This document shows positions 35,204 to 43,952 of a DNA stretch of 64,000 nucleotides, piece by piece. Location: contig NZ_CP030840.1 in assembly GCF_003330725.1 (NCBI RefSeq), positions 5,946,116-6,010,115 of the forward strand, given 5' to 3'. Below the pieces are notes generated by a model. The model ran no database searches. It had not been told where the DNA came from and was given only the letters and a program-made list of their open reading frames with translations. This DNA is from Acidisarcina polymorpha (GTDB lineage: Bacteria; Acidobacteriota; Terriglobia; Terriglobales; Acidobacteriaceae). Numbering within the stretch: position 1 is the stretch's first letter; every line of letters starts with the position of its first letter. Position numbers and translations under genes: made by a program.

Positions 35204-35622
35204 GGGCCTACTTCTCGCGCCGGTATAGGTTTAGCGCCTCACACCGGTTGCATAGCGATTCATATTCAGAAACGGAGAACCAGAAGACATACGGTAAATG
35301 CAATAATCCGCATGGCCATGGGCATAACTACATCGTGGAGGTCACCACCGGCGGCCAGGTGGACGCGCAAACCGGTATGGTGTGCGACCTGGTAAAGCTC
35401 GATGATGCCGTGCGGAAGAACGTGGTAGAGCGATTCGACCTCACCAATTTGAACCTCGATGAGTGCTTTCGCAAACTGGTGCCGACCACTGAAAATCTGT
35501 GTATTGCCATTCACGAAAGGCTAATGCCAGTCTTTCAGTCGGGAGTGTTGGGTCAAGTCGATCTCGTGCGAGTGAGAGTTGAAGAGACCGCCAATAACTT
35601 TTTTGAATTCACAGGGAAGTGA
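35200..35622 (+). CDS. PTPS/QueD paralogue with catalytic His replaced
   Basis: Second PTPS-fold protein, 140 residues, tandem to the first. Zn ligands H15, H40 and H42 (FSASH; PHGHGHNY) and the active-site C34 (YGKCNNPHGHGHNY) are kept, as is Glu in RVRVEETAN. At the catalytic Asp-His pair it reads FDLTNLN (D80-L81), where the first copy has DHRHLN. Loss of this His should impair the proton relay used for the PTPS reaction. It may perform a different pterin reaction, such as a retro-aldol aldolase type, or form a mixed oligomer with its neighbour. The 4-bp overlap with the first copy implies coupled, near-equal synthesis. Confidence 0.83.
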   Translation: MRAYFSRRYRFSASHRLHSDSYSETENQKTYGKCNNPHGHGHNYIVEVTTGGQVDAQTGMVCDLVKLDDAVRKNVVERFDLTNLNLDECFRKLVPTTENLCIAIHERLMPVFQSGVLGQVDLVRVRVEETANNFFEFTGK

Positions 35623-35699
35623 GAATGGCGGCCACTGTGCCAGCCGAACATACGGTCTGATGCCGTTGTCGAAGGTTTGAAAGGAAAGAGGAAGAAGTT

Positions 35700-36332
35700 A
35701 TGGCACAACCCGCCATTGTTCATAAGGCCAACATTCCAAAGCAGGAGCCGAAGGGCGGCATCTCCGAGTTCAGTACACAGGAGATTTATGCCGAACTGCT
35801 ACAGCGGTTCGACGGCGATCCAACCCGGGATGGTTTGTTGAAGACTCCAGAACGGGTCGAAAAGGCTATGACTTTTCTCACTAAGGGCTATCAGGAAGAC
35901 CCGACAAAGATACTGCGGGGCGCCCTCTTCGACGTTGACTACGACGAAATGGTGATCGTGAAAGACATCGAAATGTTCTCCCTGTGCGAGCACCATATGC
36001 TGCCCTTCTTTGGCCGCGTTCATGTCGCTTATATCCCAAATGCTAAGGTCATTGGTTTGAGTAAGATTCCACGGCTGATCGAAGTCTTTGCCCGGCGCCT
36101 CCAAGTCCAGGAGCGTATGACCCAGCAGATCGCTGACTCCATCCAGGAGGCCATCCACCCACAGGGAGTAGGGGTAGTCGTCGAGGCACGTCATTTGTGC
36201 ATGATGATGCGTGGGGTGGAGAAGCAGAACTCATCCACCGTAACTTCGGCGATGCGTGGGGTCTTCGGCAAGCAGAGCACCCGAACGGAGTTCCTGTCGC
36301 TGGTTCGGGAGCGGGGCCAGGGAGCCTTCTGA
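35700..36332 (+). CDS. folE: GTP cyclohydrolase I
   Basis: Converts GTP to 7,8-dihydroneopterin triphosphate, the entry to folate, queuosine and tetrahydropterin routes. The 210-residue protein has [15 protein letters not shown] (about 40-54), the Zn/active-site motif [17 protein letters not shown] (about 97-113), [20 protein letters not shown] and [12 protein letters not shown] (about 161-172) with the second Zn Cys. All are typical of type IA enzymes. The ATG has AAAGAGGAAG upstream and lies 77 bp after the second PTPS gene. The three genes therefore make one short pterin operon in which FolE feeds the PTPS proteins. Confidence 0.95.
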   Translation: MAQPAIVHKANIPKQEPKGGISEFSTQEIYAELLQRFDGDPTRDGLLKTPERVEKAMTFLTKGYQEDPTKILRGALFDVDYDEMVIVKDIEMFSLCEHHMLPFFGRVHVAYIPNAKVIGLSKIPRLIEVFARRLQVQERMTQQIADSIQEAIHPQGVGVVVEARHLCMMMRGVEKQNSSTVTSAMRGVFGKQSTRTEFLSLVRERGQGAF

Positions 36333-36558
36333 AGTATTTGAAGGGATTTGAGAAAGCAGTCGGTCGGCTATCCGATGGTTCAAAGATCGATCATCTACTC
36401 TCCGGGGCTTGGCTCCGGCCATCGCACGGGAACCTTCTTTCGTAAGGCAGGGTATTTAGAACTGTTTGTGTTTTCGTCGCTTTCACTCCGCTCCTCTCAG
36501 TTTTCCATAGCGGGGTCGTGCAGAATCGGAGGGCTTCGCTACAGCCTATAGTGAGAGA

Positions 36559-37434
36559 GTGAACGGTCTCCTTATCCTCGATAAACCCGCCGGCATGACC
36601 TCGCATGATGTGGTGAACCGGGTTCGGCGAGCTACCGGCGAGGCGTCTACAGGACACCTGGGAACGCTTGATCCTATGGCGACCGGCGTTCTTCCCTTGC
36701 TGCTGGGGAGATATACCCGATTAGCCCAATTCTTCGGCGCGATGGAGAAGTCTTATACGGGGACGATCCGGTTTGGTTACTCGACCGACACTTACGATGC
36801 CGAGGGCGCACCGACCAGCTCAGTTGTTCCGGCGGCGTTAAGCCTGGAGGCGGTGCGGGCTGCAGCTAGAGAGTTTTCGGGCGAGATGCTGCAAACGCCA
36901 CCAGCTTTTTCAGCAAAGAAGGTCGGCGGGACGCCCTCCTATAAGCTGGCAAGAGCAGGAAATGCGAAGCCGCTCAAGCCGGTGCGGATCTTCATTCATG
37001 AGTTCACTATCGCGAACTGCTCGGGCGATCTGGCGGAATTTGCGATCCGTGTTTCGGCCGGCGGCTATGTCCGGTCGGTCGCGCACGAATTAGGGCAACG
37101 GCTGGGTTGCGGCTCCCACCTCGCCAGCCTGCGGCGAACCGCGGCGGGCCGGTTCACGCTGAAGGACGCCTTGACATTAGATCAGCTTGCCGAACTCGCA
37201 CAAGACAGCAATCTGGAGGCATGGTTGCCGCACCCTCGATCGCTGCTACCGGATCTGCCATCGGTGACCGCCGACCTGGTCACCGCTGGGCGACTACGGA
37301 ATGGGGTCGCTGTAAATCTCCCGGATTTTTCCGCCGCTCCTCTGGTGAAAGTATTTTCCAATCAGCGCAATCTGGTCGCGATTGGAAAAAGGATTGCGGG
37401 AACCCTGTTTCAGCCGATGGTGGTGGTCGGGTGA
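36559..37434 (+). CDS. truB: tRNA pseudouridine-55 synthase
   Basis: Makes pseudouridine 55 in the T-loop of tRNA. The 291-residue protein begins NGLLILDKPAGMTSHDVVNR. It has the catalytic Asp in GHLGTLDPMATGVLPLLLG (about 33-51) and KSYTGTIRFGYSTDTYDAEG (about 66-85), both TruB signatures. A small C-terminal PUA-like stretch ends the protein. It uses a GTG start. The usual bacterial neighbours (rbfA, infB, ribF) are missing. It converges on the esterase gene 57 bp downstream. The 226-bp gap before it has no gene. Confidence 0.94.
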   Translation: MNGLLILDKPAGMTSHDVVNRVRRATGEASTGHLGTLDPMATGVLPLLLGRYTRLAQFFGAMEKSYTGTIRFGYSTDTYDAEGAPTSSVVPAALSLEAVRAAAREFSGEMLQTPPAFSAKKVGGTPSYKLARAGNAKPLKPVRIFIHEFTIANCSGDLAEFAIRVSAGGYVRSVAHELGQRLGCGSHLASLRRTAAGRFTLKDALTLDQLAELAQDSNLEAWLPHPRSLLPDLPSVTADLVTAGRLRNGVAVNLPDFSAAPLVKVFSNQRNLVAIGKRIAGTLFQPMVVVG

Positions 37435-37491
37435 TGCTCTAAGACCCGGGTCGCCTCATCAGGATTTCTCTCGGGTCCGTTGCCAACGGGA

Positions 37492-38211
37492 TCACTTCTT
37501 GAGCAGTGGTGTGATCAGCGGCAAGAGGTTTTTGGCGACTTGTTCGTTGCCCTGCGCTGTGGCATGGATCCCATCCTCCTGCATGCCGCCAGGTGTGCCG
37601 TAGACTTTGATCAGGAGAAAAGGCAAGAGCGGCGCATGGAACTTACGCGCGAGCAGTGCGTAAGTGTCATTGAACTGGCGAATGTAGTCGGGACCGTAAT
37701 TTGGCGGGAGAGTAATGCCACCGAGCACGACTTTGACGTTCGAGGTAGTGAGAGTGGAGACGATCTGGTCGAGGTTGTTGCGGGTGGCCTCGATCGGGAG
37801 GCCGCGCAGGCCGTCATTGCCGCCAAACGCGACGATCACCACCTTCGGCTTAAGGGCGAGAACGTCTTTGAGGCGGTCAACGCCGTCTTTAGTAGTGTTG
37901 CCGCTTACCCCAAGGTTGGCGACTCTATAGTGGTAGCCGCTGCGATCGAGCTCGCGCTGGAGGTAGTCGGGATAGCTTTCGCCGGGAGCAGCGCCGTAGC
38001 CAGCGGTCAGGCTATCGCCAAATGCGACGATTACCGGGCGGCTATCCCGGGGGTCAATGATCCTGCTGTCGGCAGGCGGACTGGATGTGTCGGGTTCGTC
38101 CTCAGCGCTCTTCGGCTTGGTGGAGCTGCAACTGGCCAGAACAAGAGCGAAGACGAGCAGAATCGAAAGCAGTGAGAACCGGCTTGGAGTCGAGAGCGAG
38201 CGCAAGGTCAC
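37492..38211 (-). CDS. tesA: TesA-like SGNH/GDSL esterase lipoprotein
   Basis: SGNH-hydrolase, probably an arylesterase/acyl-CoA thioesterase/lysophospholipase, 239 residues. A lipoprotein signal ends in LVLASC (lipobox, Cys about 28), so it should be anchored in the cell envelope. The four SGNH blocks are present: AFGDSLTAGYG (Ser), NLGVSGNTT (Gly), GGNDGLRG (Asn) and DGIHATAQG (Asp/His). The frame is open to 38271, overlapping the divergent ABC gene. The GTG at 38211 starts the signal peptide directly and is preferred, with modest certainty. It is divergent from ybbA-ybbP, the same arrangement as tesA/ybbAP in E. coli. Confidence 0.87.
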   Translation of the reverse strand: MTLRSLSTPSRFSLLSILLVFALVLASCSSTKPKSAEDEPDTSSPPADSRIIDPRDSRPVIVAFGDSLTAGYGAAPGESYPDYLQRELDRSGYHYRVANLGVSGNTTKDGVDRLKDVLALKPKVVIVAFGGNDGLRGLPIEATRNNLDQIVSTLTTSNVKVVLGGITLPPNYGPDYIRQFNDTYALLARKFHAPLLPFLLIKVYGTPGGMQEDGIHATAQGNEQVAKNLLPLITPLLKK

Positions 38212-38253
38212 AAGGCCACTGTAGCAACGGTAACAGCTAGGGATGGGCGGAAG

Positions 38254-38952
38254 ATGATTGAAGTTCGGCAATTGAAGAAGTCTATCCGGAACGGAAACCG
38301 GACTGTCGACATTCTGAAGGGAATTGACCTGACGATCCCGGCCGGGCAGTTTGCGGCGATCATGGGCGCCTCTGGCAGCGGGAAGAGTACGCTTCTAGGA
38401 CTGCTGGCTGGTCTTGATTCGCCCAGTGAAGGGGAAGTGCTGCTCGATGGCACCGCGATCAGCCACATGGCGGAAGATGCACTGGCCCAGGTGCGGGGAC
38501 GCAAGATCGGATTTGTCTTTCAGTCCTATCAGCTTATTCCTACTCTTACCGCCTTCGAGAATGTTTTGTTGCCCTACGAACTTAACGGAGAGGGCGACGG
38601 GAAGCCTCGGGCGCGGACGTTGCTTGAGTCCGTGGGGCTGGCGGACCGAATGAACCACTACCCCGTGCAGCTTTCGGGTGGGGAACAACAGCGGGTTGCT
38701 CTGGCGAGAGCGTTTGTCCTGGAGCCGCCGATTGTGCTGGCGGATGAGCCGACCGGAAATCTTGATTCCGTGAATGGCCAACATGTTCTTGACTTGCTCA
38801 CCAGCCGAAATCGGGAGGCTGGAACAACCCTGGTTTTGGTGACCCATGACAAGCAGCTGGCAGCGATTGCTGACCGGACAATCGTTCTCCGCGATGGATT
38901 GGTCGTCGCCGATGAGTACCGGGCGGTCGGTGAACTGCAGGTTACGTTATGA
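38254..38952 (+). CDS. ybbA: ABC transporter ATP-binding protein (YbbA/LolD type)
   Basis: ATPase of a MacB/LolCDE-type type VII ABC system, 232 residues. Walker A is GASGSGKSTL (about 37-46), the signature LSGGEQQRVALARA (about 139-152) and Walker B VLADEPTGNLD (about 159-169), the NLD ending being typical of LolD/YbbA/FtsE. The H-loop is LVTHDKQLA. It overlaps the permease gene by 4 bp (ATGA). With the permease and the divergent esterase it makes the conserved YbbAP-TesA set, thought to extract hydrophobic molecules or lipids from the inner membrane for hydrolysis. Confidence 0.93.
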   Translation: MIEVRQLKKSIRNGNRTVDILKGIDLTIPAGQFAAIMGASGSGKSTLLGLLAGLDSPSEGEVLLDGTAISHMAEDALAQVRGRKIGFVFQSYQLIPTLTAFENVLLPYELNGEGDGKPRARTLLESVGLADRMNHYPVQLSGGEQQRVALARAFVLEPPIVLADEPTGNLDSVNGQHVLDLLTSRNREAGTTLVLVTHDKQLAAIADRTIVLRDGLVVADEYRAVGELQVTL

Positions 38953-41669
38953 GCGATTTCGATGAGGACGGCGGAATCACTTCTTCCCAGTCTAGCCGCA
39001 ATGAAGCTGCTTTCGAATCGGGGCACCCTGATCCGCAGGTGCGTCCCGATATGCTTGGCGGGACCGTGAGACATTCGAATTCGTCACATGCGTTGCCCCT
39101 GCGGACGGCGGCTACGATTGCGTGGCGCGAGTTGCGGGCTTCGAAGGCGAAATTCTCTTTTGTAATTCTGTCCGTTGCAATCGGCGTTGCTGCATTAATC
39201 GGAGTGCGCGGCTTCAGTGAGTCTTTTCAGAAGACCATTCTCGCGGAGGCGCGGACGATTATGGCAGCCGACCTTTCGGCGCGCATGTTCCGTCAACCGA
39301 CACCACTCGAAGCAAAGCAATTGGACGAGCTCGCTACATCGGGCATTCGACGCACCTGGATCACGGAAACGGTCTCGATGGTCTCCGCTCCCGGCGACCC
39401 GGTGCCATTGCTCGTCTCGCTCAAGGCCGTAAATCCAGCGGAATGGCCTTTTTACGGCTCCGTACAGCTACTAACTAGCGGAGGTACACAAAGCATTGAT
39501 CTGAAGGGCCTTCTGAATGATTCGACGGTCGTCGTTGGCGACGATCTACTGATTCGCTTGCACGTGAAGATCGGCGATTCGTTAAAGATAGGAGCTCAAT
39601 CCTTCCGGATCGCGGCGATCGTTCAGAAGGAACCGGACCGCATGAGTTCGTCGATGGGGTTAGGGCCGCGCGTTTTGATTTCTCGAGGAGGTCTGGAAAA
39701 GACCGGGCTCTTGCAGCCTGGCAGCCGTTCCGGCGAACGATTTCTCTTCAAGCTGACTCCGCAAAGCGGCAGCATTGCCAAGATGCGGGCGCAGTTGGAA
39801 AAGATCCTGCCCGAGGCGCAGGTTACCGATTTTCGCGAGACCAGCCCGGCGCTCACCGAAGGGCTTAACCGGGCTACTGGGTTGCTGAGCTTGATCTGTC
39901 TGGTGGCGATGGTGCTTGGCGCGATCGGGGTTGCGATGGCGATGCGCGCCCACTTGCAACAGCGCATCGACATTCTCGCGATCATGAAATCGATCGGCGC
40001 AAGGTCGTCCGACATTTTGCGAATCTATCTGTTGCAGACCCTCTTTCTCGGATTGGCTGGCGGACTGCTCGGCGTGTTGCTCGGCGCCGGCGTCGAGTGG
40101 ATCTTCCCGGCGGTGCTGGGTAAGCTTTTGCCGATCCACGCTCACCTGCGGCTGCCGGTGCAATCGATCTTTGCCGGGCTTGGCACGGGTATTCTCACCA
40201 CGCTGTTGTTTTGCCTGCCGCCGCTGCTCGACGTGCGCAAGATTCGACCCAACCTAGTGTTGCGGCGTGCTGTGGATGACGGTAACGGGGAGGGTCCTGT
40301 CTCTTTTTGGACCAAGATTCGTCAGAACAAACTGCAGTGGTGGACATCGTTGCTGATTGTCTTTGGACTCGGCGGAATTGCCGCCGCGTTGACCGATTCT
40401 CTGACTGTCGGCGCATGGTTTGGCGCCGCTTTGTGTGCCTTGCTGTTGTTCACGCTGGGATTATCGGCATTGACACTGCGCGGTCTCCGGGCGTTTCTGA
40501 ACAAGACCCGCCTGCATCTGCCCTCGGCCGTGCGCCATGCCCTGGCAAACCTATACCGTCCAGGCAATCAGTCTTCTGCGGTGCTTGCGGCGTTGGGTAC
40601 GGGCGTCATGTTGATCCTCGTTGTTTTTCTAATGCAGGAGTCAGTACTTCGCGAAATGAAACAAGGCGCCGCTCCCGACACCCCTAACATCTTCCTGATC
40701 GATATTGCCAGTTCGGAGCTGGATGGCGTTCGCGATCTGCTGAAGAAGCAGCCCGGCGTGCAGGGCAAGTTCGAGGCGCTGCCGGTTGTTTCCGGTCGAA
40801 TCGAATCGATCGACGGCATTCCGGTCGAGAAGCTGAAGGTAAAAAACTATCCCAAGCGGCTCCTGCAGTCCGTCTCACTCACCTGGTCGGACCAGCTTCC
40901 CGAGGGCGCCAATATGGTCTCTGGCCATTGGTGGGCGCCAGGCGATGGCGAGAACGGCCCCGCTGGCCTGGCGGTTGTCGACCATGCGGCGGCACGGCTG
41001 CATCTGCACCCAGGCTCGGAGGTCTTCTTCGACTCGGATGACAAACTGATCAAAACGAAGGTAGCGGCTATCTACCGGAGCGATGGACAACACGTCTACG
41101 GCCGCAGTGAGTTCATTCTGCCGCAGGCTGCGCTGGCCGGCATGCCGGTGATTTGGTATGGAGCAGCGCACGTTGATGGGCCGCAAATCGCTGCCATGCA
41201 GAGGGCGCTCTACGCCATCTATCCGACCGTGACGGTCATCAATATCGCCGATATTCTCGACACGATTCAGGGCTTCGTCGGCCAAATTACGCAAGTGGTT
41301 CGGTTCCTCGCCGGCTTCTCAATGTTGTCAGGAATCGTGATCCTGGCATCCAGCATTGCGAGCACGCGGTATCGCCGGATTCGCGAAGTCGTAGTGCTTA
41401 AGACCATCGGGGCGACGCGTGGCCGCATCGCGACCGTCTTCAGCGTAGAGTTTGTGGTGCTCGGGCTGCTCTCCGGCATGGTGGGAGTCATCTTTGCGAA
41501 CTTGCTGACGCGTGTCTTGGTGCACAAGCTTGATGTGGCCTTCCATCTCGATTGGCTGGCTGGGCTCATCGCGCTGGTTTCAAGCGCTTTCCTGGCGATC
41601 GCAACGGGCTGGGTGGCCAGCATCCGTATCCTCGGCCAGAAGCCGCTTCAGGTGCTGCGGGAAGAGTAG
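38949..41669 (+). CDS. ybbP: FtsX-like ABC permease (YbbP type)
   Basis: Large permease partner of YbbA, 906 residues. There are ten predicted membrane spans in the YbbP layout: one near about 65-85, a periplasmic region, then three FtsX-domain helices (about 300-430). Four further spans follow (about 465-580, with MLILVVFLMQES), then a second periplasmic domain and a last FtsX triplet (about 780-905). About 55 polar residues (MSDFDEDGGITSSQSSRNEA onward) precede the first helix and are unusual for the family. The gene starts in an ATGA overlap with ybbA. Its last 22 bp overlap, tail to tail, the DoxX-like gene on the other strand. Confidence 0.9.
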   Translation: MSDFDEDGGITSSQSSRNEAAFESGHPDPQVRPDMLGGTVRHSNSSHALPLRTAATIAWRELRASKAKFSFVILSVAIGVAALIGVRGFSESFQKTILAEARTIMAADLSARMFRQPTPLEAKQLDELATSGIRRTWITETVSMVSAPGDPVPLLVSLKAVNPAEWPFYGSVQLLTSGGTQSIDLKGLLNDSTVVVGDDLLIRLHVKIGDSLKIGAQSFRIAAIVQKEPDRMSSSMGLGPRVLISRGGLEKTGLLQPGSRSGERFLFKLTPQSGSIAKMRAQLEKILPEAQVTDFRETSPALTEGLNRATGLLSLICLVAMVLGAIGVAMAMRAHLQQRIDILAIMKSIGARSSDILRIYLLQTLFLGLAGGLLGVLLGAGVEWIFPAVLGKLLPIHAHLRLPVQSIFAGLGTGILTTLLFCLPPLLDVRKIRPNLVLRRAVDDGNGEGPVSFWTKIRQNKLQWWTSLLIVFGLGGIAAALTDSLTVGAWFGAALCALLLFTLGLSALTLRGLRAFLNKTRLHLPSAVRHALANLYRPGNQSSAVLAALGTGVMLILVVFLMQESVLREMKQGAAPDTPNIFLIDIASSELDGVRDLLKKQPGVQGKFEALPVVSGRIESIDGIPVEKLKVKNYPKRLLQSVSLTWSDQLPEGANMVSGHWWAPGDGENGPAGLAVVDHAAARLHLHPGSEVFFDSDDKLIKTKVAAIYRSDGQHVYGRSEFILPQAALAGMPVIWYGAAHVDGPQIAAMQRALYAIYPTVTVINIADILDTIQGFVGQITQVVRFLAGFSMLSGIVILASSIASTRYRRIREVVVLKTIGATRGRIATVFSVEFVVLGLLSGMVGVIFANLLTRVLVHKLDVAFHLDWLAGLIALVSSAFLAIATGWVASIRILGQKPLQVLREE

Positions 41670-42142
41670 TTTGCTTCGGTCTTCTTTGCGTTCCCTGGAA
41701 GTCCGTAACCAGCGAGCAAGACCATCCAGATGAAGATCACTTGCATGATGAGCCGAACCGGGACGCCCGGCATTTGCAGGCCCATATAGGTCTGGCCTGC
41801 GACAAAGACGTTCACCGGGAAGATCAATACCATCATCACCGCCAACCAGAACGCCGCAGGGCGCTGGGTTCTAGCCACGAGGAGGCCAACCGCACCGAGA
41901 ACCTCGAGCACCCCGGTAGCCAACACCCAGAAGGCGGGCCCATGAAAGATAGGGGGAAGCATGCTGGTCGCTTCGTTGGTCCTCAGGAAGTGCAATGCCA
42001 CGGCCGACCCCAGGAGCGGGAGTGCAACAACGATCCGTAAGACGACCTGAATCGCGCCGAAGCTCCTGCAGCCGTTCCGTGACAAAGCGAAGAACAACAA
42101 AATCGACGCGACCAGAACGATGAAGGAAATCAGGTAGCTCAT
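41648..42142 (-). CDS. DoxX-like small integral membrane protein
   Basis: Four-helix membrane protein of 164 residues. Hydrophobic segments lie near 3-20, 30-50, 68-92, 96-115 and 128-150. The stretch GVLEVLGAVGLLVARTQRPA (about 78-97) is like the DoxX/DoxD family core, where a Gly-rich helix pair is followed by a basic turn. The function of the family is poorly known; members accompany thiosulfate or oxidoreductase systems. The ATG at 42142 has GAGGACC; the frame extends 9 codons further without need. It follows the alditol-oxidase-like gene by 31 bp and may receive or assist it. Confidence 0.72.
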   Translation of the reverse strand: MSYLISFIVLVASILLFFALSRNGCRSFGAIQVVLRIVVALPLLGSAVALHFLRTNEATSMLPPIFHGPAFWVLATGVLEVLGAVGLLVARTQRPAAFWLAVMMVLIFPVNVFVAGQTYMGLQMPGVPVRLIMQVIFIWMVLLAGYGLPGNAKKTEANYSSRST

Positions 42143-42173
42143 TCGACGGTCCTCGGGAATGCGTTTCAATCAG

Positions 42174-43517
42174 TTAAGCGCCGAAGATATTCGAATCGAT
42201 GAACTGGTTGCGGAACTTGCCCCCCGCGTCGTACTGCTTCAGGAGTGCTTGATATCGGGGCGTATTTCCGTAGACCTGCTGAACGCGAGAGGGCGGCATG
42301 GTGAAGACCTTGCCCCAGTGCGGCTTGGCATTGAACGGCGCAAGCTTTGCTTCAATCAGTGGCAAGACAGCGTGGATCTCGTCCGACTCCGGCTTCCAGG
42401 TGAAGTGGATCGCCATGCAGTCCTGTTGATAGGCGGGGCTCATCCAGAGGTCATCCGCCGCAATGGTGCGAAGTTCGGTGATGAAAAGGTGGGGAGTGAT
42501 CTTGTCCTTGAGTTGCTCGACCGCGAGGATGGCTTCGTAGCCTTTGGCGCGAGGAACGAAATATTCCGTCTGGATCTCGGCGCCGCTCGAAGGAGTGAAG
42601 TTCATCCGGAAGTGCGGCAGCCGTTCGTACCAGGGGCCGGGAATGCCCATCTGCTCGGTGCATGGGGTGGCATCATGGCCGGGAAGGGGATGAAGCTTCT
42701 GCTTCGCGGCGGTGGCCCCGTAGAACAACGGAGGAATAGCTGAGGAATCCGACTGGTCGACACGGCTCTTGATCCAAACCTGACTGATCCGATGGTCCTG
42801 CCAATTGGTGAACAGGCTGACGCTGTAGCCGCTCGAAAAGATGGCGTCGAGGTTGTGCTCCAACTGGCCCATCGAGAGGTTCTCGTAAACCACCTGCTTT
42901 ACCTGATAGGTCGGCTGGACCTTCAAGGTAATCTTGGTGACCACGCCGAGGCCGCCGAGATGGACGACCGTGCCAAGGAAGCTTTCGCCGTCCTTGTCTT
43001 TCGATAGGTGAAGGAGCTGTCCATCGGCGCTTACGATTTCCATGCCGGAGACGGCAGTGGAGAGATTGCCGTTCTTGACTCCAGAGCCATGGGTCGCGGT
43101 CGCACAGGCGCCGACGGCGGTGATGTGCGGCAGGGAAGCGAGATTGTGCAGCGCGAAGCCCTGCTGATCGATATAGGGCGCGAGAGTTCCGTACCGGACT
43201 CCTGCTCCGACAGTGACGGTCTTCGCCTGCGGATTGAGCACCATGGAATCAAGAGCAGTGAGCGAGATCTGGGCTGCGGTGCTATCGGCGATGGTGTTGA
43301 ACGAGTGCCGGCTGCCGAGGGCGCGCAGCTTTGGCGTGTTCTTGACCATTTGTTGGACTTCTTCGACCGTCTCGGGGGCCAGCAGTTTGTCGGTGTGATA
43401 GGTGAGGTTTCCCGCCCAGTTAGTGCGTGGCGTGGCGCTGTCGGCGGAAGCCAGATGGGACAGCAGAGAAGTTGTCAGAAATGCGCCGGAGGTCTTCAAG
43501 AACTGTCTCTTGTCCAT
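42174..43517 (-). CDS. exported FAD-linked alditol/aldonolactone oxidase
   Basis: VAO-family flavoprotein, 447 residues, closest in motif to alditol (xylitol/sorbitol) oxidases and L-gulono/D-arabinono-lactone oxidases. The FAD-binding domain has LRALGSRHSFNTIADS (about 65-80) and TATHGSGVKNGNLS (about 140-153), where the His is the covalent FAD site in AldO. The C-terminal ALO-type domain includes HWGKVF (about 399). The first 27 residues (MDKRQFLKTSGAFLTTSLLS) look like a signal peptide; KRQFLK is Tat-like but has Lys in the first twin position. It would make H2O2 or reduce another acceptor in the periplasm. The ATG at 43517 is preferred over a TTG 12 bp upstream. Confidence 0.83.
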   Translation of the reverse strand: MDKRQFLKTSGAFLTTSLLSHLASADSATPRTNWAGNLTYHTDKLLAPETVEEVQQMVKNTPKLRALGSRHSFNTIADSTAAQISLTALDSMVLNPQAKTVTVGAGVRYGTLAPYIDQQGFALHNLASLPHITAVGACATATHGSGVKNGNLSTAVSGMEIVSADGQLLHLSKDKDGESFLGTVVHLGGLGVVTKITLKVQPTYQVKQVVYENLSMGQLEHNLDAIFSSGYSVSLFTNWQDHRISQVWIKSRVDQSDSSAIPPLFYGATAAKQKLHPLPGHDATPCTEQMGIPGPWYERLPHFRMNFTPSSGAEIQTEYFVPRAKGYEAILAVEQLKDKITPHLFITELRTIAADDLWMSPAYQQDCMAIHFTWKPESDEIHAVLPLIEAKLAPFNAKPHWGKVFTMPPSRVQQVYGNTPRYQALLKQYDAGGKFRNQFIDSNIFGA

Positions 43518-43779
43518 ATTGTCTACCAACGGTACGCGAGGACGTTTGGCTGAGGCAATAGGGACATCGTCGAACGAGGTTCACCGAAACCTGGAGAGCT
43601 TTAGGGTAGGTGGCCTCCATGTCATCGAGTACCTAGGGATGCGGGTGTTACCTACCGCTTTGGGATGTGAGGGTTAGACTCCGCTCACTGCTTGAAGCCG
43701 CCCACTGCAGCACAAGCTCCGACAATCCGACACTCAAGAGAATCTTAGCGGATCACGCTCAGATAGTTTCTAGAGCTGC

Positions 43780-43809
43780 TTGACAAGCCCCCAAAGGCTG
43801 GCCTACATT
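43780..43809 (+). promoter_or_regulatory. groESL promoter
   Basis: A perfect -35 TTGACA (43780-43785) and a -10-like TACATT (43804-43809; 4 of 6) are 18 bp apart. The -10 runs into the CIRCE operator, which places the start site within it, as in other HrcA-controlled groESL operons. Confidence 0.65.
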
Positions 43810-43834
43810 AGCAATCGAGAGGCGACACTGCTAA
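43808..43834 (+). promoter_or_regulatory. CIRCE element (HrcA operator)
   Basis: TTAGCAATC (43808-43816), nine bases, then CACTGCTAA (43826-43834). Against the CIRCE consensus TTAGCACTC-N9-GAGTGCTAA, the left arm has 8 of 9 bases and the right arm 7 of 9, with exact N9 spacing. It is the binding site of the heat-shock repressor HrcA and overlaps the start point of groESL transcription. Confidence 0.85.
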
Positions 43835-43952
43835 TGAGCGTTTTGAACGATCCGGCAGCCGCCTTCGTCCCTTTGAACAGTAGCAGCATTCACTAGACAA
43901 AGTTCAGCAAAGCAGACGCGTGGTGAAACCCGCGCGAAGGAGAAGCACCGAA

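Larger units (their letters stand above)
43518..43952. other. regulatory gap before groES
   Basis: 435 bp between the divergent oxidase and groES, without a supported gene. The right half holds the groES promoter and CIRCE element and an approximately 120-nt untranslated leader. The left part (43560-43740) shows nothing recognisable. Confidence 0.65.

Noticed and set aside
36333-36558. Small gene between folE and truB
   Set aside because: Short frames exist on both strands, but none has a ribosome site with protein-like sequence.
37435-37491. Terminator between truB and the esterase gene
   Set aside because: A short GACCCGGGTC palindrome is present but without a convincing stem-loop and T-run.
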